64,000 bases of DNA from JAFGAS01 sp963809875 (GCA_963809875.1 CAWELC010000007.1:434001-498000), one strand, 5' to 3'. Shown: positions 27,513 through 36,814, numbered from the stretch's first letter. Numbers and translations are program-made. Notes: generated from the sequence alone by a model not told the origin.

Positions 27513-29102
27513 ATGAACGATGCCGTCCGCCTCAGGACCGAACGGATCTACGCCGCGGCCCTGATCATCACCATCGCCGTTTTCACCGCAATCAGGATTC
27601 TTTACGTCCAGTACGGGCCGCTTGTCCTCCTCCAGGACGAGACCTATTTCTGGGACTGGTCGAGGCACCTCGGGCTCTCCTATTTCGACCAGGGCCCCAT
27701 GGTCGCCTATATCATCGCGGCGTTCACGTCGATCTTCGGCGACACGCAGCTGGGGGTCAGGATGGGTGCCGTGGTCTGCTACGCCGTGACCACCATCCTC
27801 TTTTACCTTATCACCCGGGACGTCTTCAAATCACCCCGGGCGGGGTTTATCACCGCTCTGATCTTCAATCTCATTCCGTCCAGCTCCGCCGGCGCAATCA
27901 TCATCACCTACTACGCCCCGATGATCATCATCTATCCCCTGTTGATCTACGTCCTGTACAAGATCATCACGACCGACTATGGTCCCCTTTGGCTCGCAGT
28001 CGGGTTTCTCTTGGGCCTGGGGCTCCTCACCCATATCATGTTCTGGTTTTACTCGTTCATGGTGGTGCTCTACGTCTGCGCCTCGCCCGGCGCCCGCAAG
28101 TGGCTCACCAGTCCCTACTTTTATCTCGGCATCGTGACGGCGCTGGCGATGTCGGTCCCCGTCCTCTGGTGGAACGCGGGCCATGACTGGGCGATGTTCA
28201 AGCACGCCTTTGGGCTGGGAGGGGTGAGCTTCGAGGAAGGGTTCAATCCCGCCAAATTCTTCGAGTTCATCGGCGGCCAGATGGGCATCGTCACGCCGTT
28301 CATCCTGATCCCTCTCGCGTACGTTTACTGGCTCATCATCAAGCGCGGGTTTAAGGAACACGATGAATTCTCCCGGATGATCTTCTACACTTCGGCCCCA
28401 ATCTTCATCCTCATCTCGCTCATGGCGTTGAGGGGGCGCGCCGAGGCCAATTGGCCGACCCTGGGCTACATCGGCCCCTTCATCGTTTTCGGTGGTTTCG
28501 TCGACGGCCTGATGGGACGGATCTCCGGAAAAAGGCGGCGCCGGTTTTGGATCTACACCGCAGTGACCATTTTCTTTCTCGTCCTGATGACGCTGCTGGC
28601 CTACAACGCCTCCGTCATCTGGAAGCTATCCCCCAAGGGGCTTATAGCCGATCCCGATCGCGACCCCACCAACGGCCTCAGGGGATGGGACACACTCGGC
28701 AGTCGGGTGGGCGAGATCTACCGGGAAATGGGGGGAAAGGATAAAGTCTTCATCTTCACCCTCGAATACGGTGAGGCCTCCGAGCTTGCCTTCTACGTGC
28801 CCGGCCACCCGAACGTGACGACGCTGCGCTTCTGGCGCCGAAAGAGCCAGTACGACTACTGGCCGCCGGAGAAATCGTCTCTCATCGGCAAAGACGCGAT
28901 CTATGTCTATCGGTGTAACTCGCTTAAGTGCCCCGAGTCGCTGATTCCTGAAATCGCCGCGGAATTTTCCCGCGTCGATCCCCCCGAGCGGGTGATCATC
29001 TATAAGGAAGGCAGCAATAAGACGATCATGCGCAAGATCTTCCTGGTCTATCGGATGTACGGTTTCAAGGGGTATGATTTCCCGAGTGAGGATCGGTACT
29101 GA
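27513..29102 (+). CDS. GT39/ArnT-like membrane glycosyltransferase
   Basis: 529-residue multi-pass membrane protein with about ten hydrophobic helices. The first outer loop carries the acidic motif LQDETYFWDWSRHLGLSYFD, the metal/lipid-phosphate site of polyprenol-phosphate-dependent GT-C transferases (PMT/ArnT, GT39/GT83). The C-terminal ~130 residues (from about 390) form a soluble periplasmic domain. It would move a sugar from a polyprenyl-phosphate donor to a lipid or protein at the periplasmic face; donor and acceptor are not shown. ATG 27513 follows AAAGGTG. Single gene, convergent with the alcohol dehydrogenase. Confidence 0.85.
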   Translation: MNDAVRLRTERIYAAALIITIAVFTAIRILYVQYGPLVLLQDETYFWDWSRHLGLSYFDQGPMVAYIIAAFTSIFGDTQLGVRMGAVVCYAVTTILFYLITRDVFKSPRAGFITALIFNLIPSSSAGAIIITYYAPMIIIYPLLIYVLYKIITTDYGPLWLAVGFLLGLGLLTHIMFWFYSFMVVLYVCASPGARKWLTSPYFYLGIVTALAMSVPVLWWNAGHDWAMFKHAFGLGGVSFEEGFNPAKFFEFIGGQMGIVTPFILIPLAYVYWLIIKRGFKEHDEFSRMIFYTSAPIFILISLMALRGRAEANWPTLGYIGPFIVFGGFVDGLMGRISGKRRRRFWIYTAVTIFFLVLMTLLAYNASVIWKLSPKGLIADPDRDPTNGLRGWDTLGSRVGEIYREMGGKDKVFIFTLEYGEASELAFYVPGHPNVTTLRFWRRKSQYDYWPPEKSSLIGKDAIYVYRCNSLKCPESLIPEIAAEFSRVDPPERVIIYKEGSNKTIMRKIFLVYRMYGFKGYDFPSEDRY

Positions 29103-29140
29103 GGAGGGGACGGATATTTCTGTCTATCGACGTTCCACTA

Positions 29141-29220
29141 TTTTCGGCGGAACGGGGAGCACGACGAAGTTCTCGGCAACGCGTTTCCGAAGGGGTCGCC
29201 CGTTCCCGCGCCGCCGAAAA
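29141..29220. repeat. Long inverted repeat between convergent genes
   Basis: TTTTCGGCGG (29141-29150) pairs exactly with CCGCCGAAAA (29211-29220); inside, AACGGG (29151-29156) pairs with CCCGTT (29199-29204). It would form an ~80-base structure in either transcript and may end both. Confidence 0.6.
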
Positions 29221-29224
29221 AGGC

Positions 29225-29242
29225 AAAAAGGCCCGACCGGGC
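29225..29242 (-). terminator. Terminator of the alcohol dehydrogenase
   Basis: Read on the minus strand: GCCCG, GT, CGGGC, CTTTTTG. Short GC stem followed by T5, eight bases after the stop codon. Confidence 0.7.
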
Positions 29243-29250
29243 AGATGCGT

Positions 29251-30462
29251 CTAGTGCCCCTGGTGGGTGAGGGCGACTTTTATGGCTTTGTGCCCTTTCT
29301 TGTCGAAAAAGATCGAGACCGCCTGCCTGAAGTCGTCCATGGGCAGCGTGTGGGTAATGAGGCGTGAAAAATCGAGCTTACCCTCGCGATATAACGTGAG
29401 CGCCGCGTCAAAAGAGGTCATGGAGGTGCCCCGGAACATCTCCTGCCCATGGCAGTCGATGCCGACCAGCGTTACCTCCTGATACCAGATGGGGGTGTAG
29501 TCGAGGCGCTTGGGCATGAAGTTTATGCCGACGACCACCACCGTCCCCTCGGCCCGGGCCCAGCGCAGGGCGTCCGTGATACTCCGATCGTTTCCGACGG
29601 TGTCATAGATCACGTCAAAGCCCCCGATGACCATTTCGTTCCTGAACATCCCCCGAACGTATCTGCCCCCGGTCACCTCGGCGACCTTTCGATAGGTGTC
29701 CGGGCCCGAGATGACCCCGAAAGCGCCCAACCGCCGGGCTATTTCAGCCTGGTGCGGATAGCGGGCGACGACCCATACTTCGGCGTCCGGTGAAATCGCC
29801 CGAAGCACCATGATCGTCGTCAAGCCGATGGTACCCGCTCCCAGCACGAGCACTCGCTCCCCCGCGGCGGGCGGTCGTTTGAGGGCCGCCCGGACCGAGC
29901 AGGCGACCGGCTCGATAAGGATCGCGTCGTGATCCGGGATGTCGGGCCCTATCTTGACCAGCTGGCTTTTGTGGACCACCATGTAAGGTGAAAAGCCGCC
30001 CCCCTGGTTATTGGGGGCGCCGTCCCAGCCGGGGTCTTCGCAGAGGAGGTAGTTTCCCCGCCGGCATTGCCGGCACATCGGCTGGGCCTCCTTCTGGTAA
30101 CAGCTCGGCCAGTCGATCCGGAGTATGACGCGGTCGCCCGCGACAAACTCCGGCGCGCCGCCGCCCGATTCCACCACTTCCCCCACCAGCTCGTGGCCGA
30201 GGAATTTGCGCTTGATCGGCGGTACGGCCGCCGGGGCCGTTTTCGGGTCGATCTCCAGGAACATAAAATGGATGTCCGACCCGCACAGGCCGCACATCCT
30301 GTTTCTCACTTTCACCCAGTTGGGGCCGGGAAGATCCGGCTCATCGACGTCGGCGTATCTGACCGGCGACACGCGAGAGAGAGGGGCGTTTTTGTAGACA
30401 AGGGAAAGCGCCTTCGTCAATACGATCCGCTTCATATCCGAGTCAAAATAGAGGGCCTTCAT
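29251..30462 (-). CDS. Zinc-dependent medium-chain alcohol dehydrogenase family protein
   Basis: 403 residues. Catalytic zinc ligands are Cys in CGLCGSDIH and His-Glu in LGHELVGEV; a structural zinc lobe has four cysteines (CYQKEAQPMCRQCRRGNYLLC), with a few extra residues between the first and second compared with the usual spacing. The NAD(P) fold has VLGAGTIGL. It oxidises an alcohol or reduces an aldehyde; the family also includes threonine, sorbitol and 6-hydroxycyclohexenyl-CoA dehydrogenases, so the substrate is open. GAGAGTATCCT precedes ATG 30462. Its position among acyl-CoA genes suggests a catabolic role. Confidence 0.88.
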   Translation of the reverse strand: MKALYFDSDMKRIVLTKALSLVYKNAPLSRVSPVRYADVDEPDLPGPNWVKVRNRMCGLCGSDIHFMFLEIDPKTAPAAVPPIKRKFLGHELVGEVVESGGGAPEFVAGDRVILRIDWPSCYQKEAQPMCRQCRRGNYLLCEDPGWDGAPNNQGGGFSPYMVVHKSQLVKIGPDIPDHDAILIEPVACSVRAALKRPPAAGERVLVLGAGTIGLTTIMVLRAISPDAEVWVVARYPHQAEIARRLGAFGVISGPDTYRKVAEVTGGRYVRGMFRNEMVIGGFDVIYDTVGNDRSITDALRWARAEGTVVVVGINFMPKRLDYTPIWYQEVTLVGIDCHGQEMFRGTSMTSFDAALTLYREGKLDFSRLITHTLPMDDFRQAVSIFFDKKGHKAIKVALTHQGH

Positions 30463-30557
30463 AGGATACTCTCGATCGGAGGGAAGAAAAAGGGAAATCC
30501 GGCGGCCCGGGCGGTGCGGGCACGGCCGTAACCCGGAGAAATGAGGGGGCTTGCGGC

Positions 30558-30843
30558 CTACTTCTTAAAAAGGGCCTCGAGCCTGGCCTTTGCCACGTCC
30601 GTCTCTCCCCCGGAGTTCGCGGTCCTGCGCGCCACTTTGAACCGAAAGAAATCGCAGAAGTTGTTTCGATCCTTTTCGCCCCTCCCATTCGCTCTGGGGT
30701 TCACGGCATTCGTTGTAGCTTCCCCGATCGTAGAAGGTGCAATTGAGGCAGGTGTGCAGGTCGGTCCCGCACGAGGCGCAGACGTCGCGAATCGAGATGT
30801 AGTTGGAGATGATCGGCTCTCCACACTTATGACAGTGTTTCAT
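30558..30843 (-). CDS. Small zinc-ribbon protein (frameshifted near 30680)
   Basis: Reconstructed as 94 residues. N-terminal CHKCGEPI, then CASCGTDLHTCLNCTFYDRG and NECREPQ, then NFCDFFRFK: three Cys pairs and single cysteines typical of a widespread uncharacterised bacterial zinc-ribbon family. One G too many in a run of four (CCCC at 30679-30682 on the plus strand) breaks the frame after SEWEG; removal joins EKDRNNFCDFF. No catalytic motif is seen, so the role is unknown. It sits before the alcohol dehydrogenase in the same direction with 95 bases between. Confidence 0.7.
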
Positions 30844-31170
30844 AGGATGTGCAGTATCGTAGTGGGGTTTATATTAAGAAAATCGTCTCGACCTAAAAGG
30901 GGCGATTTGTGACTACGTGGTATCGGAGGTATCCGACGTGTTATTGGGATTACAGGTTGATTCATATACGACCTCAGACGGGATGTCAATAAAAAAATAC
31001 AAAATTATGTAGGGCTTGGGTTTTAATTCTTGACTGATTGGTCAATCTATGCTAATAAGGGGGCGCGACGGGCCGGTGGAAATACCCTCTCTGGCATCGG
31101 CCTGTCGTCAACGACAGAAGTCTTCTCATACAATGGTTTTTCTCATCCAAAACCTAGGGGAGGTATGTAT
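30844..31170. other. Intergenic region before the thiolase operon
   Basis: AT-rich between about 30860 and 31060. Contains the palindromic promoter described separately. Nothing else is recognised. Confidence 0.4.
31030..31058 (+). promoter_or_regulatory. Possible promoter with TetR-like palindrome, thiolase/DUF35 operon
   Basis: TTGACT (31030-31035), 17 bases, TAATAA (31053-31058). The spacer holds GATTGGTCAATC (31036-31047), an exact palindrome with a 2-base centre, a form many TetR repressors recognise. The -10 match is weak. Confidence 0.45.
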
Positions 31171-32347
31171 ATGCTTCGAAATGTAGCCATCGTCAGCGCC
31201 CATCAGACGAAATTCGAAGGGAATAAGGCCGACGAGCGCTTTCAGGAGATGTGCTGGCCCCTGGTAAAGAAGTGTATTGCAGAGACGGGTTTGGTCTTCG
31301 TCCCCGGCAGGGGAATCGATTTCGCCATTACCTGCTCCGATGACTTCTTCGACCAGCGAACCATCTCCGACGGTCCGATGGGGGACCTCGTCGGCGCCGG
31401 CAGGTGGGGTGGAGAAGAGAAGGTGGCGACGGACGGCGCTATGGCGGTGCTGTACGCGGCCGCCGGCATCGCCTCCGGTCACTACGACATCGTCATTGTC
31501 CTGGCCCACGCCAAGGAGTCTCAGGTCGACTCGCGAAACATCCCCACTTTCCACGCCTTTGAGCCGTACTACTCCCGGTTCCTCGGCATGGACTATACCA
31601 AGGCCCTCGGACTTCAGGCCGACTCGTATCTGAAAAAGTGGGGTATCTCCGAGGAGCGGGTCGCCGCCGTCTCCGTGCGCGCGGCCAAAAACGGGAAGAA
31701 CAATCCCCTTGCCCTTCGCACCGGAGACTTTTCCGTGGCCGACGTCATGAAGTCAAAGCCGATTTCGTCGCCCATCAAGGAGCTCGACCTCTATCCCGTC
31801 AGCGACGGGGCCGTCTGCATGATCCTGGCCGAGGAGACCAAGGCCCGGGCGCTCACCGACAAGCCCGTCTGGATCACCGGTTACGGCAACTGTTACGACT
31901 CCTACTTCCTGGGGGACCGCAACCTCTGGGAATCGATGAGCCTAGAGCGGGCCGCCGGATCCGCTTACCGGCTGGCCGGCATCACCAGTCCCGTCAAGGA
32001 GCTGGACGTGGCCGAGATCAGCGTCCAGGCCGGCTATCAGGAGCCCCTCTGGTATGAGGGTCTCGGATGGGCCGAGCAGGGAAAAGGAATGGAGCTTTTT
32101 GAAAAGAGTGAAACCGACATGAAGGGAACAGCTCCCGGTCAACCCCTCCGGCGGGCAGCTCTGCGGCAACCCGCTCCTCTTGTCGGGCGCCGTCCGAGCG
32201 ACCGAATGCTTCCTGCAGCTGCGCAATGAGGCCGGCAAGCACCAGGTCAAGGGGGCCAAGCGGGCGCTTGCCCACGGCGTTGCGGGACCCGCCGGCCAGT
32301 TCCACGCCGTTTTGATCCTCGCCAACGATGAGGGAGGGAGAAAATGA
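31171..32347 (+). CDS. Thiolase-like protein, first of a thiolase/DUF35 operon (frameshifted near 32125)
   Basis: Reconstructed as 391 residues. ATG 31171 follows GGGGAGG by about nine bases. Overall SCP2-thiolase fold, but the nucleophile region reads VATDGAMAVLYAA with no Cys, and the C-terminal box reads NPSGGQLCGNP where thiolases have GHP. Such non-canonical thiolases pair with DUF35 proteins and act as retro-aldolases (Ltp2 with ChsH2 in steroid side-chain breakdown) or as thiolases on branched acyl-CoA (BbsB with BbsA in anaerobic toluene breakdown). One extra G at 32124-32126 breaks the frame; repair gives DMKEQLPVNPSGG and a stop that overlaps the next start (ATGA). Confidence 0.85.
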
Positions 32348-33510
32348 AAAAATCAAGAAACGTAGCCATCGCCGGGGTCGGTCAGACCAGGCACCGGGGA
32401 CACCGGGAAGATATCAACATGGCCGAGCTCGTGTCCGAGGCGGTGGAGGAAGTATTGGCCGACTCGATGGTCGATCTTTCCGATATAGACGCCATCGTTC
32501 ACGGAAACATGGAGCTCTTTGAGGGCATTCACCAGCCGGATATGTGGCACGTGATCGCCGACGGAGGCTACGGCAAGGCGGGCTACCGCATCACCACCGG
32601 CGGCACCACCGGCGCCACGCTGGTATCTGCGGCGGACCACCTGGTGGCCTCCGGGATGCACGACCTGGTTCTGGCCATCGGTTTCGAGAAGCAGGAAGAG
32701 GGGATGACCACCACCGGTATCACCAACATGTCCTGCCCCCTGTGGGACCGCGAGGTCCAGACCGGTGCCATCACCGGGACTACCGGCGTCATCATGATGA
32801 ACAAATACGGCCAGAAGGCCGAACAGGCCGCCGCGGAGCTTCGCGTCCTTATGGCGACCAACGCGCGAAAGAACTTCAAGGCGCACCTCAGGCTCGATAT
32901 CACCAGAAAGGACGTTTTGGAGTCCCGCGTGCTGGCATGGCCGCTGAGGCTCTTGCACATGTGCCCCGAATCCAACGGCGCCTGCGCGATGCTCTTTGCC
33001 TCGGAAGAGATGGCAAAGAAGCTGCCTCAGAAGAAGGTCTGGATGCACGACCACGTCACGGTCCACCGGCAGGAGTTCTTCGACTTCGCCCACATCGATG
33101 ACCTCAACACGCACGGGGAGGCGGCGCGCGTCCTCTACACCCGAAACGGCATCGTCAACCCGCTCAAGCAGATCGGCGTCTTCGAGATGTACGACCCGTC
33201 CAGCTGGTGGGCGCTGGACTGGCTGGGCAAGTTCCTCTTCATGGAAAACGGCGAGCAGATCGATATGGTCCTCAACGGCGATTTTGCCATCGACGGCAAG
33301 TTCCCCGTCAACCCGTCCGGGGGCGTGGTCTCCACCAACCCCATCGGCGCCACCGCCATGATCCGGGTGGCCGAGGCGGCCCTCCAGATCAGGGGGGACG
33401 CGGATGACCACCAGGTCCCCAGGGATATCAACCTGGCCCTGGCCTCGGGCTTCGGCGGCACCTTCTGGACGGTGCTGCACCTGCTGGGGAAGGATAAGCC
33501 CAACCACTAA
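32344..33510 (+). CDS. Thiolase-like protein, second paralogue
   Basis: 388 residues starting inside the previous stop codon, so probably translationally coupled to it. AGYRITTGGTTGATLVSAA replaces the Cys-containing nucleophile loop and STNPIGATAMIR replaces GHPxGATG; both changes are normal for this non-decarboxylating thiolase-like subgroup. It is a distant paralogue of the gene before it, so the two could form a heterodimer. With two DUF35 proteins downstream it fits a carbon-carbon bond cleaving complex on an acyl-CoA. The substrate is unknown. Confidence 0.87.
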   Translation: MKKSRNVAIAGVGQTRHRGHREDINMAELVSEAVEEVLADSMVDLSDIDAIVHGNMELFEGIHQPDMWHVIADGGYGKAGYRITTGGTTGATLVSAADHLVASGMHDLVLAIGFEKQEEGMTTTGITNMSCPLWDREVQTGAITGTTGVIMMNKYGQKAEQAAAELRVLMATNARKNFKAHLRLDITRKDVLESRVLAWPLRLLHMCPESNGACAMLFASEEMAKKLPQKKVWMHDHVTVHRQEFFDFAHIDDLNTHGEAARVLYTRNGIVNPLKQIGVFEMYDPSSWWALDWLGKFLFMENGEQIDMVLNGDFAIDGKFPVNPSGGVVSTNPIGATAMIRVAEAALQIRGDADDHQVPRDINLALASGFGGTFWTVLHLLGKDKPNH

Positions 33511-33528
33511 CGGAGAAAGGAGTACGCT

Positions 33529-34005
33529 ATGGCTACCAAGACCGATAAAGAGGGACGGGAACTCGTCGAGATTCGCTACGAGATGGGGATCCCCGGGACC
33601 TTCGCCAAAGGGCCCATCATGGGCTACTTCCTCGAAAAACTCAAAGACAAAGAGCTCTGGGGCACCCGTTGCGGCAAGTGCTACAATGTCATCTTCCCGC
33701 CCAGGGTCCTGTGCCCCAAGTGCATGGTAGATATGGCCGAGTGGGTCAGGATGGAGGACTATGCCCATATCGTCACCTTCGACGTGGTACATTTTCCCAC
33801 CATCAATCCCCTGACCGGCGAGATGCGGCCTGTCCCCTATACCTCACTGTTCATAGTATTTCCGAACGGAGCGGGCTTTTTCCATTTCTGCCTCGAGCAC
33901 GATCCCGACAAGATCAAACCGGGCAAGAAGGTTACGCCCGTGTGGGCGGAAAAAAGGGAAGGCCGCCCGTCCGATCTCAAGGGCTGGGTTTTGGCCGACG
34001 AATAA
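33529..34005 (+). CDS. DUF35 OB-fold zinc-ribbon protein (thiolase partner 1)
   Basis: 158 residues. A zinc ribbon CGKC...CPKC (CX2C, ten residues, CX2C) at about 49-64 is followed by a small OB-fold, with PYTSLFIVFPNG typical of the family. These proteins bind thiolases and channel or hold the CoA substrate; examples are BbsA and ChsH2. GAGAAAGGAG precedes the ATG at 33529, 18 bases after the second thiolase. Confidence 0.87.
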   Translation: MATKTDKEGRELVEIRYEMGIPGTFAKGPIMGYFLEKLKDKELWGTRCGKCYNVIFPPRVLCPKCMVDMAEWVRMEDYAHIVTFDVVHFPTINPLTGEMRPVPYTSLFIVFPNGAGFFHFCLEHDPDKIKPGKKVTPVWAEKREGRPSDLKGWVLADE

Positions 34006-34017
34006 GGGAGGAATGCG

Positions 34018-34497
34018 ATGTACACACCAGAAAAACTACCGGTCGATAAGAAATATTGCGGCGGCAAGCGGGGCCTCGTCAGTATGCCCTACCGCTACTA
34101 TGCCGGGCTCTTTCTTTCCAAGGCCCTCATTGCGCTCAGGGACGAAAAGAAGATACTGGCCTCCCGCTGCCCGCGCTGCGGAAAGATCTTCATGCCGCCG
34201 CGCTCCCGATGCGAGCGGGATTTTGCCAAGATCACCGAGCTGATCCCCGTGGGACCCGGAGGGGTGGTGGAGGAATTCACCGTCGTCCATTACGACGAGC
34301 CGTACTTCATGGAAAAGTGCGAGAAAATGATGAAGGCTCCTTTTACGATGGCGCTCATCAAGCTCGACGGCGCGGACACCAAGCTCCTGCACCGGGTCAA
34401 AGGGACCGACATCAAGCAGGGCGACCGTGTGAAACCGAAATGGGCCGACGAGCGATCGGCCGCCATCACGGATATAGAATGGTTCGAGAAGGGATAA
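34018..34497 (+). CDS. DUF35 OB-fold protein with incomplete zinc site (thiolase partner 2)
   Basis: 159 residues; GGGAGGAATGCG precedes ATG 34018, 12 bases after the first DUF35 gene. Same plan as its neighbour: helix, zinc ribbon, OB-fold with APFTMALIKLDG. The ribbon reads CPRC...CERD, so the fourth zinc Cys is Asp. It could still bind metal weakly or none. Two DUF35 paralogues with two thiolase paralogues suggests either two pairs or one mixed complex. Confidence 0.83.
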   Translation: MYTPEKLPVDKKYCGGKRGLVSMPYRYYAGLFLSKALIALRDEKKILASRCPRCGKIFMPPRSRCERDFAKITELIPVGPGGVVEEFTVVHYDEPYFMEKCEKMMKAPFTMALIKLDGADTKLLHRVKGTDIKQGDRVKPKWADERSAAITDIEWFEKG

Positions 34498-34517
34498 AGT
34501 AGCAGTCAGTTTACCTG

Positions 34518-34551
34518 GGGCAATATGGCATCGGCCATATTGCCCTTTTTT
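34518..34551 (+). terminator. Terminator of the thiolase/DUF35 operon
   Basis: GGGCAATATGGC (34518-34529), ATCG loop, GCCATATTGCCC (34534-34545), then six T. Perfect 12-base stem, 20 bases after the last stop. Confidence 0.93.
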
Positions 34552-34695
34552 ATCTGCGCGCAAGGAAGGCGTTTTGCCGGAGATGCCCGGAATCGGGGGT
34601 CCTTATCATTGGCCCAAATCAAACAGGTCGGTGGAGTAGGCGTTCGTGCGGTGACCGGATGGACCAAGCCGACGAAGGGGGTTAATTAGTCCCCC

Positions 34696-34725
34696 TTGAC
34701 ACATACGAGCTTAACGACATATTAT
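34696..34725 (+). promoter_or_regulatory. Sigma-70 promoter of the GGDEF protein
   Basis: TTGACA (34696-34701), 18-base spacer, TATTAT (34720-34725). The transcript leader would be about 85 bases. Confidence 0.65.
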
Positions 34726-34816
34726 TTAACACTGCAATAATCAACTCATGATTAGGCATTTCTGCTAACAATTGCTACAGGTAGTATAGTTTTTCTCCTA
34801 TGTACGGACCGTCAAC

Positions 34817-36599
34817 ATGAAAGAAAGAACCATCGAAATCCTCCTTATCGAAGACGACCGCGGGTATGCCAAGCTTATCACCGAGATGACCAAAAGCGTC
34901 AAGGGAGTAGATATCATCGTCTCTCACGCACAGCTCCTCATGGAAGGTATATCTGTATTAGCCGAAAAGACGATCGACGTGGTCCTGCTGGACCTGACGC
35001 TGCCCGACAGTGAAGGGATCGACACCTTCCTCAGGATCAAGGGCGTAGTTCCGGAGATGCCGATTGTGGTGCTGACCGGCCGTGAAGACGAGGGCCTGGC
35101 CATGACCGCCGTAAAGGAGGGCGCGCAGGACTATCTCTTCAAGACGGAGATGCGCCCGCCCCTGCTGATCCGGTCGCTGCGCTACGCCGTTGAGCGCAAA
35201 AGGGCGCAGGAGGCCCTCAAAAGGGCGCACGACCTCCTGGAGGAGAAGGTCAAGGAACGCACCTCGGATCTGGTCAGCATTAATGAGCAGCTCAAACGGG
35301 AGATCGAGGAAAAACGCCGGGCCGAAGAGTCGCTCAGGGAAAACGAAAAGCTTTTTCGCGCCACGATCGAATCGACGAGCGATGGGATCTTTGTAGTCAA
35401 TGAAAACGGTGAAGTCACCCACAAGAACGCGCGGTTTGCCGAGTTGTGGCGCATCCCGGGGGATATCCTGGCGACGAACAGCGACGATCACCTCCTTGCA
35501 TTCCTCCATGAACAGCTCGAAGACGCCGCTTCATTCCTGTCCAAGGCCCGGGAGCTCACCCAGACTACACGGCCCTCCTTTGATATCCTCACCACCAAGG
35601 ACGGAAAGATCTTCGAGCGGCACACCAATCCGCTTACCAAAGACGGCACCTACGCGGGCCGGGTCTGGAACTTCCGGGAAGTCACGGATCGTGTCCAGGC
35701 CGAAAAGAAGCTGGCCGAGAGTGAACTCCGTTTTCGTGGAATCGCCGAGCGCAGCTTTGACATCATTTATGAAACCGACCCCAACGGCGCCGTCAGTTAC
35801 ATCTCGCCGGCCATTATGAGGCTTACCGGATGGAAGGCCGACGAGCTCATAGGCAAGCCACTTTCCGACTATGCCACCCAAACCGACACCCACTCGGCCG
35901 TTCATTGGATGGCCCGGGTCCTCGGCGGCATGAACGTCGAGGGGATCCAGGTGCTCTGGATCCGGAAGGACGGAAACACGGCCACCTTCGAGATCAATGC
36001 CTCGCCGATCTATAAGGGAAACGCCGTGATCGGGAGCATGGGCATCGCCCGGGACATATCCGAGCGAATCCAGATGAAGGAAAAGGTCTGGACCATGTCT
36101 CAGACCGACCAGCTCACCGGGCTTTTTGCGCAGCGCCATTTCTTCAAGTCCATCGAGGACGAGATCAAGCGGGCAAAAAGGATTCCCTACCCGCTCTGTC
36201 CTTCTGCTCATGGACGTGGAGGATTTTTCATCATTCAACGATGCCAACGGGCGCAAGCGGGGTGACGAGCTGCTCAAGGAGCTCGGGACGATCATCCGGC
36301 GCTGTATTCGAAAAGACCTGGATATCCCGTGCCGCTACGGAGGGGATGAATTCGCCGTGATCCTTCCCAATGCCGAGAAGGGCGAGGCCGTCACTGTGGT
36401 CGGTCGCATCCGGGAGCGTGTGTCCCGCAGGCTCGGCGGAGTGGAGCTGCGGGTCGGGATTGCGGAGCTTGACGGCGCCCTTTCCTCGGACGACTTCATC
36501 GCCGAGGCCGAAAAGGCCATGAAGCTCCAGACACTATTTCACGAAAAGAAAGGGGCAAAGGTCGTTCCGATCGACAAGGCACGCGAAGAAAAGTCGTGA
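34817..36599 (+). CDS. Receiver-PAS-PAS-GGDEF diguanylate cyclase (frameshifted near 36197)
   Basis: Reconstructed as 593 residues. Receiver domain (acidic pocket EDD at 13-15, phospho-site in VVLLDLTLPDSEG), coiled linker with LLEEKVKERTSDLVSINEQL, two PAS domains (about 175-290 and 300-420; DIIYETDPNGAVSYISPA), then a GGDEF domain with CRYGGDEFAVIL, so cyclase active-site residues are intact. It would make cyclic di-GMP when the receiver is phosphorylated. The inhibitory RxxD site is KDLD, so product inhibition may be weak. One extra T near 36197 (CTCTGTCC) breaks the frame between YPL and VLLLMDVEDFS. No paired kinase is adjacent. Confidence 0.87.
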
Positions 36600-36814
36600 C
36601 GCCCGAACAGCCCCTTCCCCAAGGTGCTCGCACCACGACCATCGAGTCAAAGACGAACTTCCTGGGCGCGGCCGCGGTGGGATCGCGACTGATCGGCCGA
36701 TCGACGCCCGTTCATCTCGGCAAGAAAACCATGGTCTGGCAAACAGAGGTTAAGACCGAGGGCGGCAAGCTCATGGCGTTGGTAATTCAGACGCGGATGA
36801 TCATTACCGGATGA
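36596..36814 (+). pseudogene. Remnant of a PaaI-type hotdog thioesterase
   Basis: 72 codons from GTG 36596, overlapping the preceding stop (GTGA). LPQGARTTTIESKTNFLGAA, GRSTPVHLGKKTMVWQTEV and LVIQTRMI align well with the second half of PaaI-like acyl-CoA thioesterases, but the first half with the HGG catalytic region is absent; that space is occupied by the GGDEF gene. Alone it is probably inactive. A real small gene is possible because start and stop overlap neatly, but a fused deletion scar is more likely. Confidence 0.5.
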
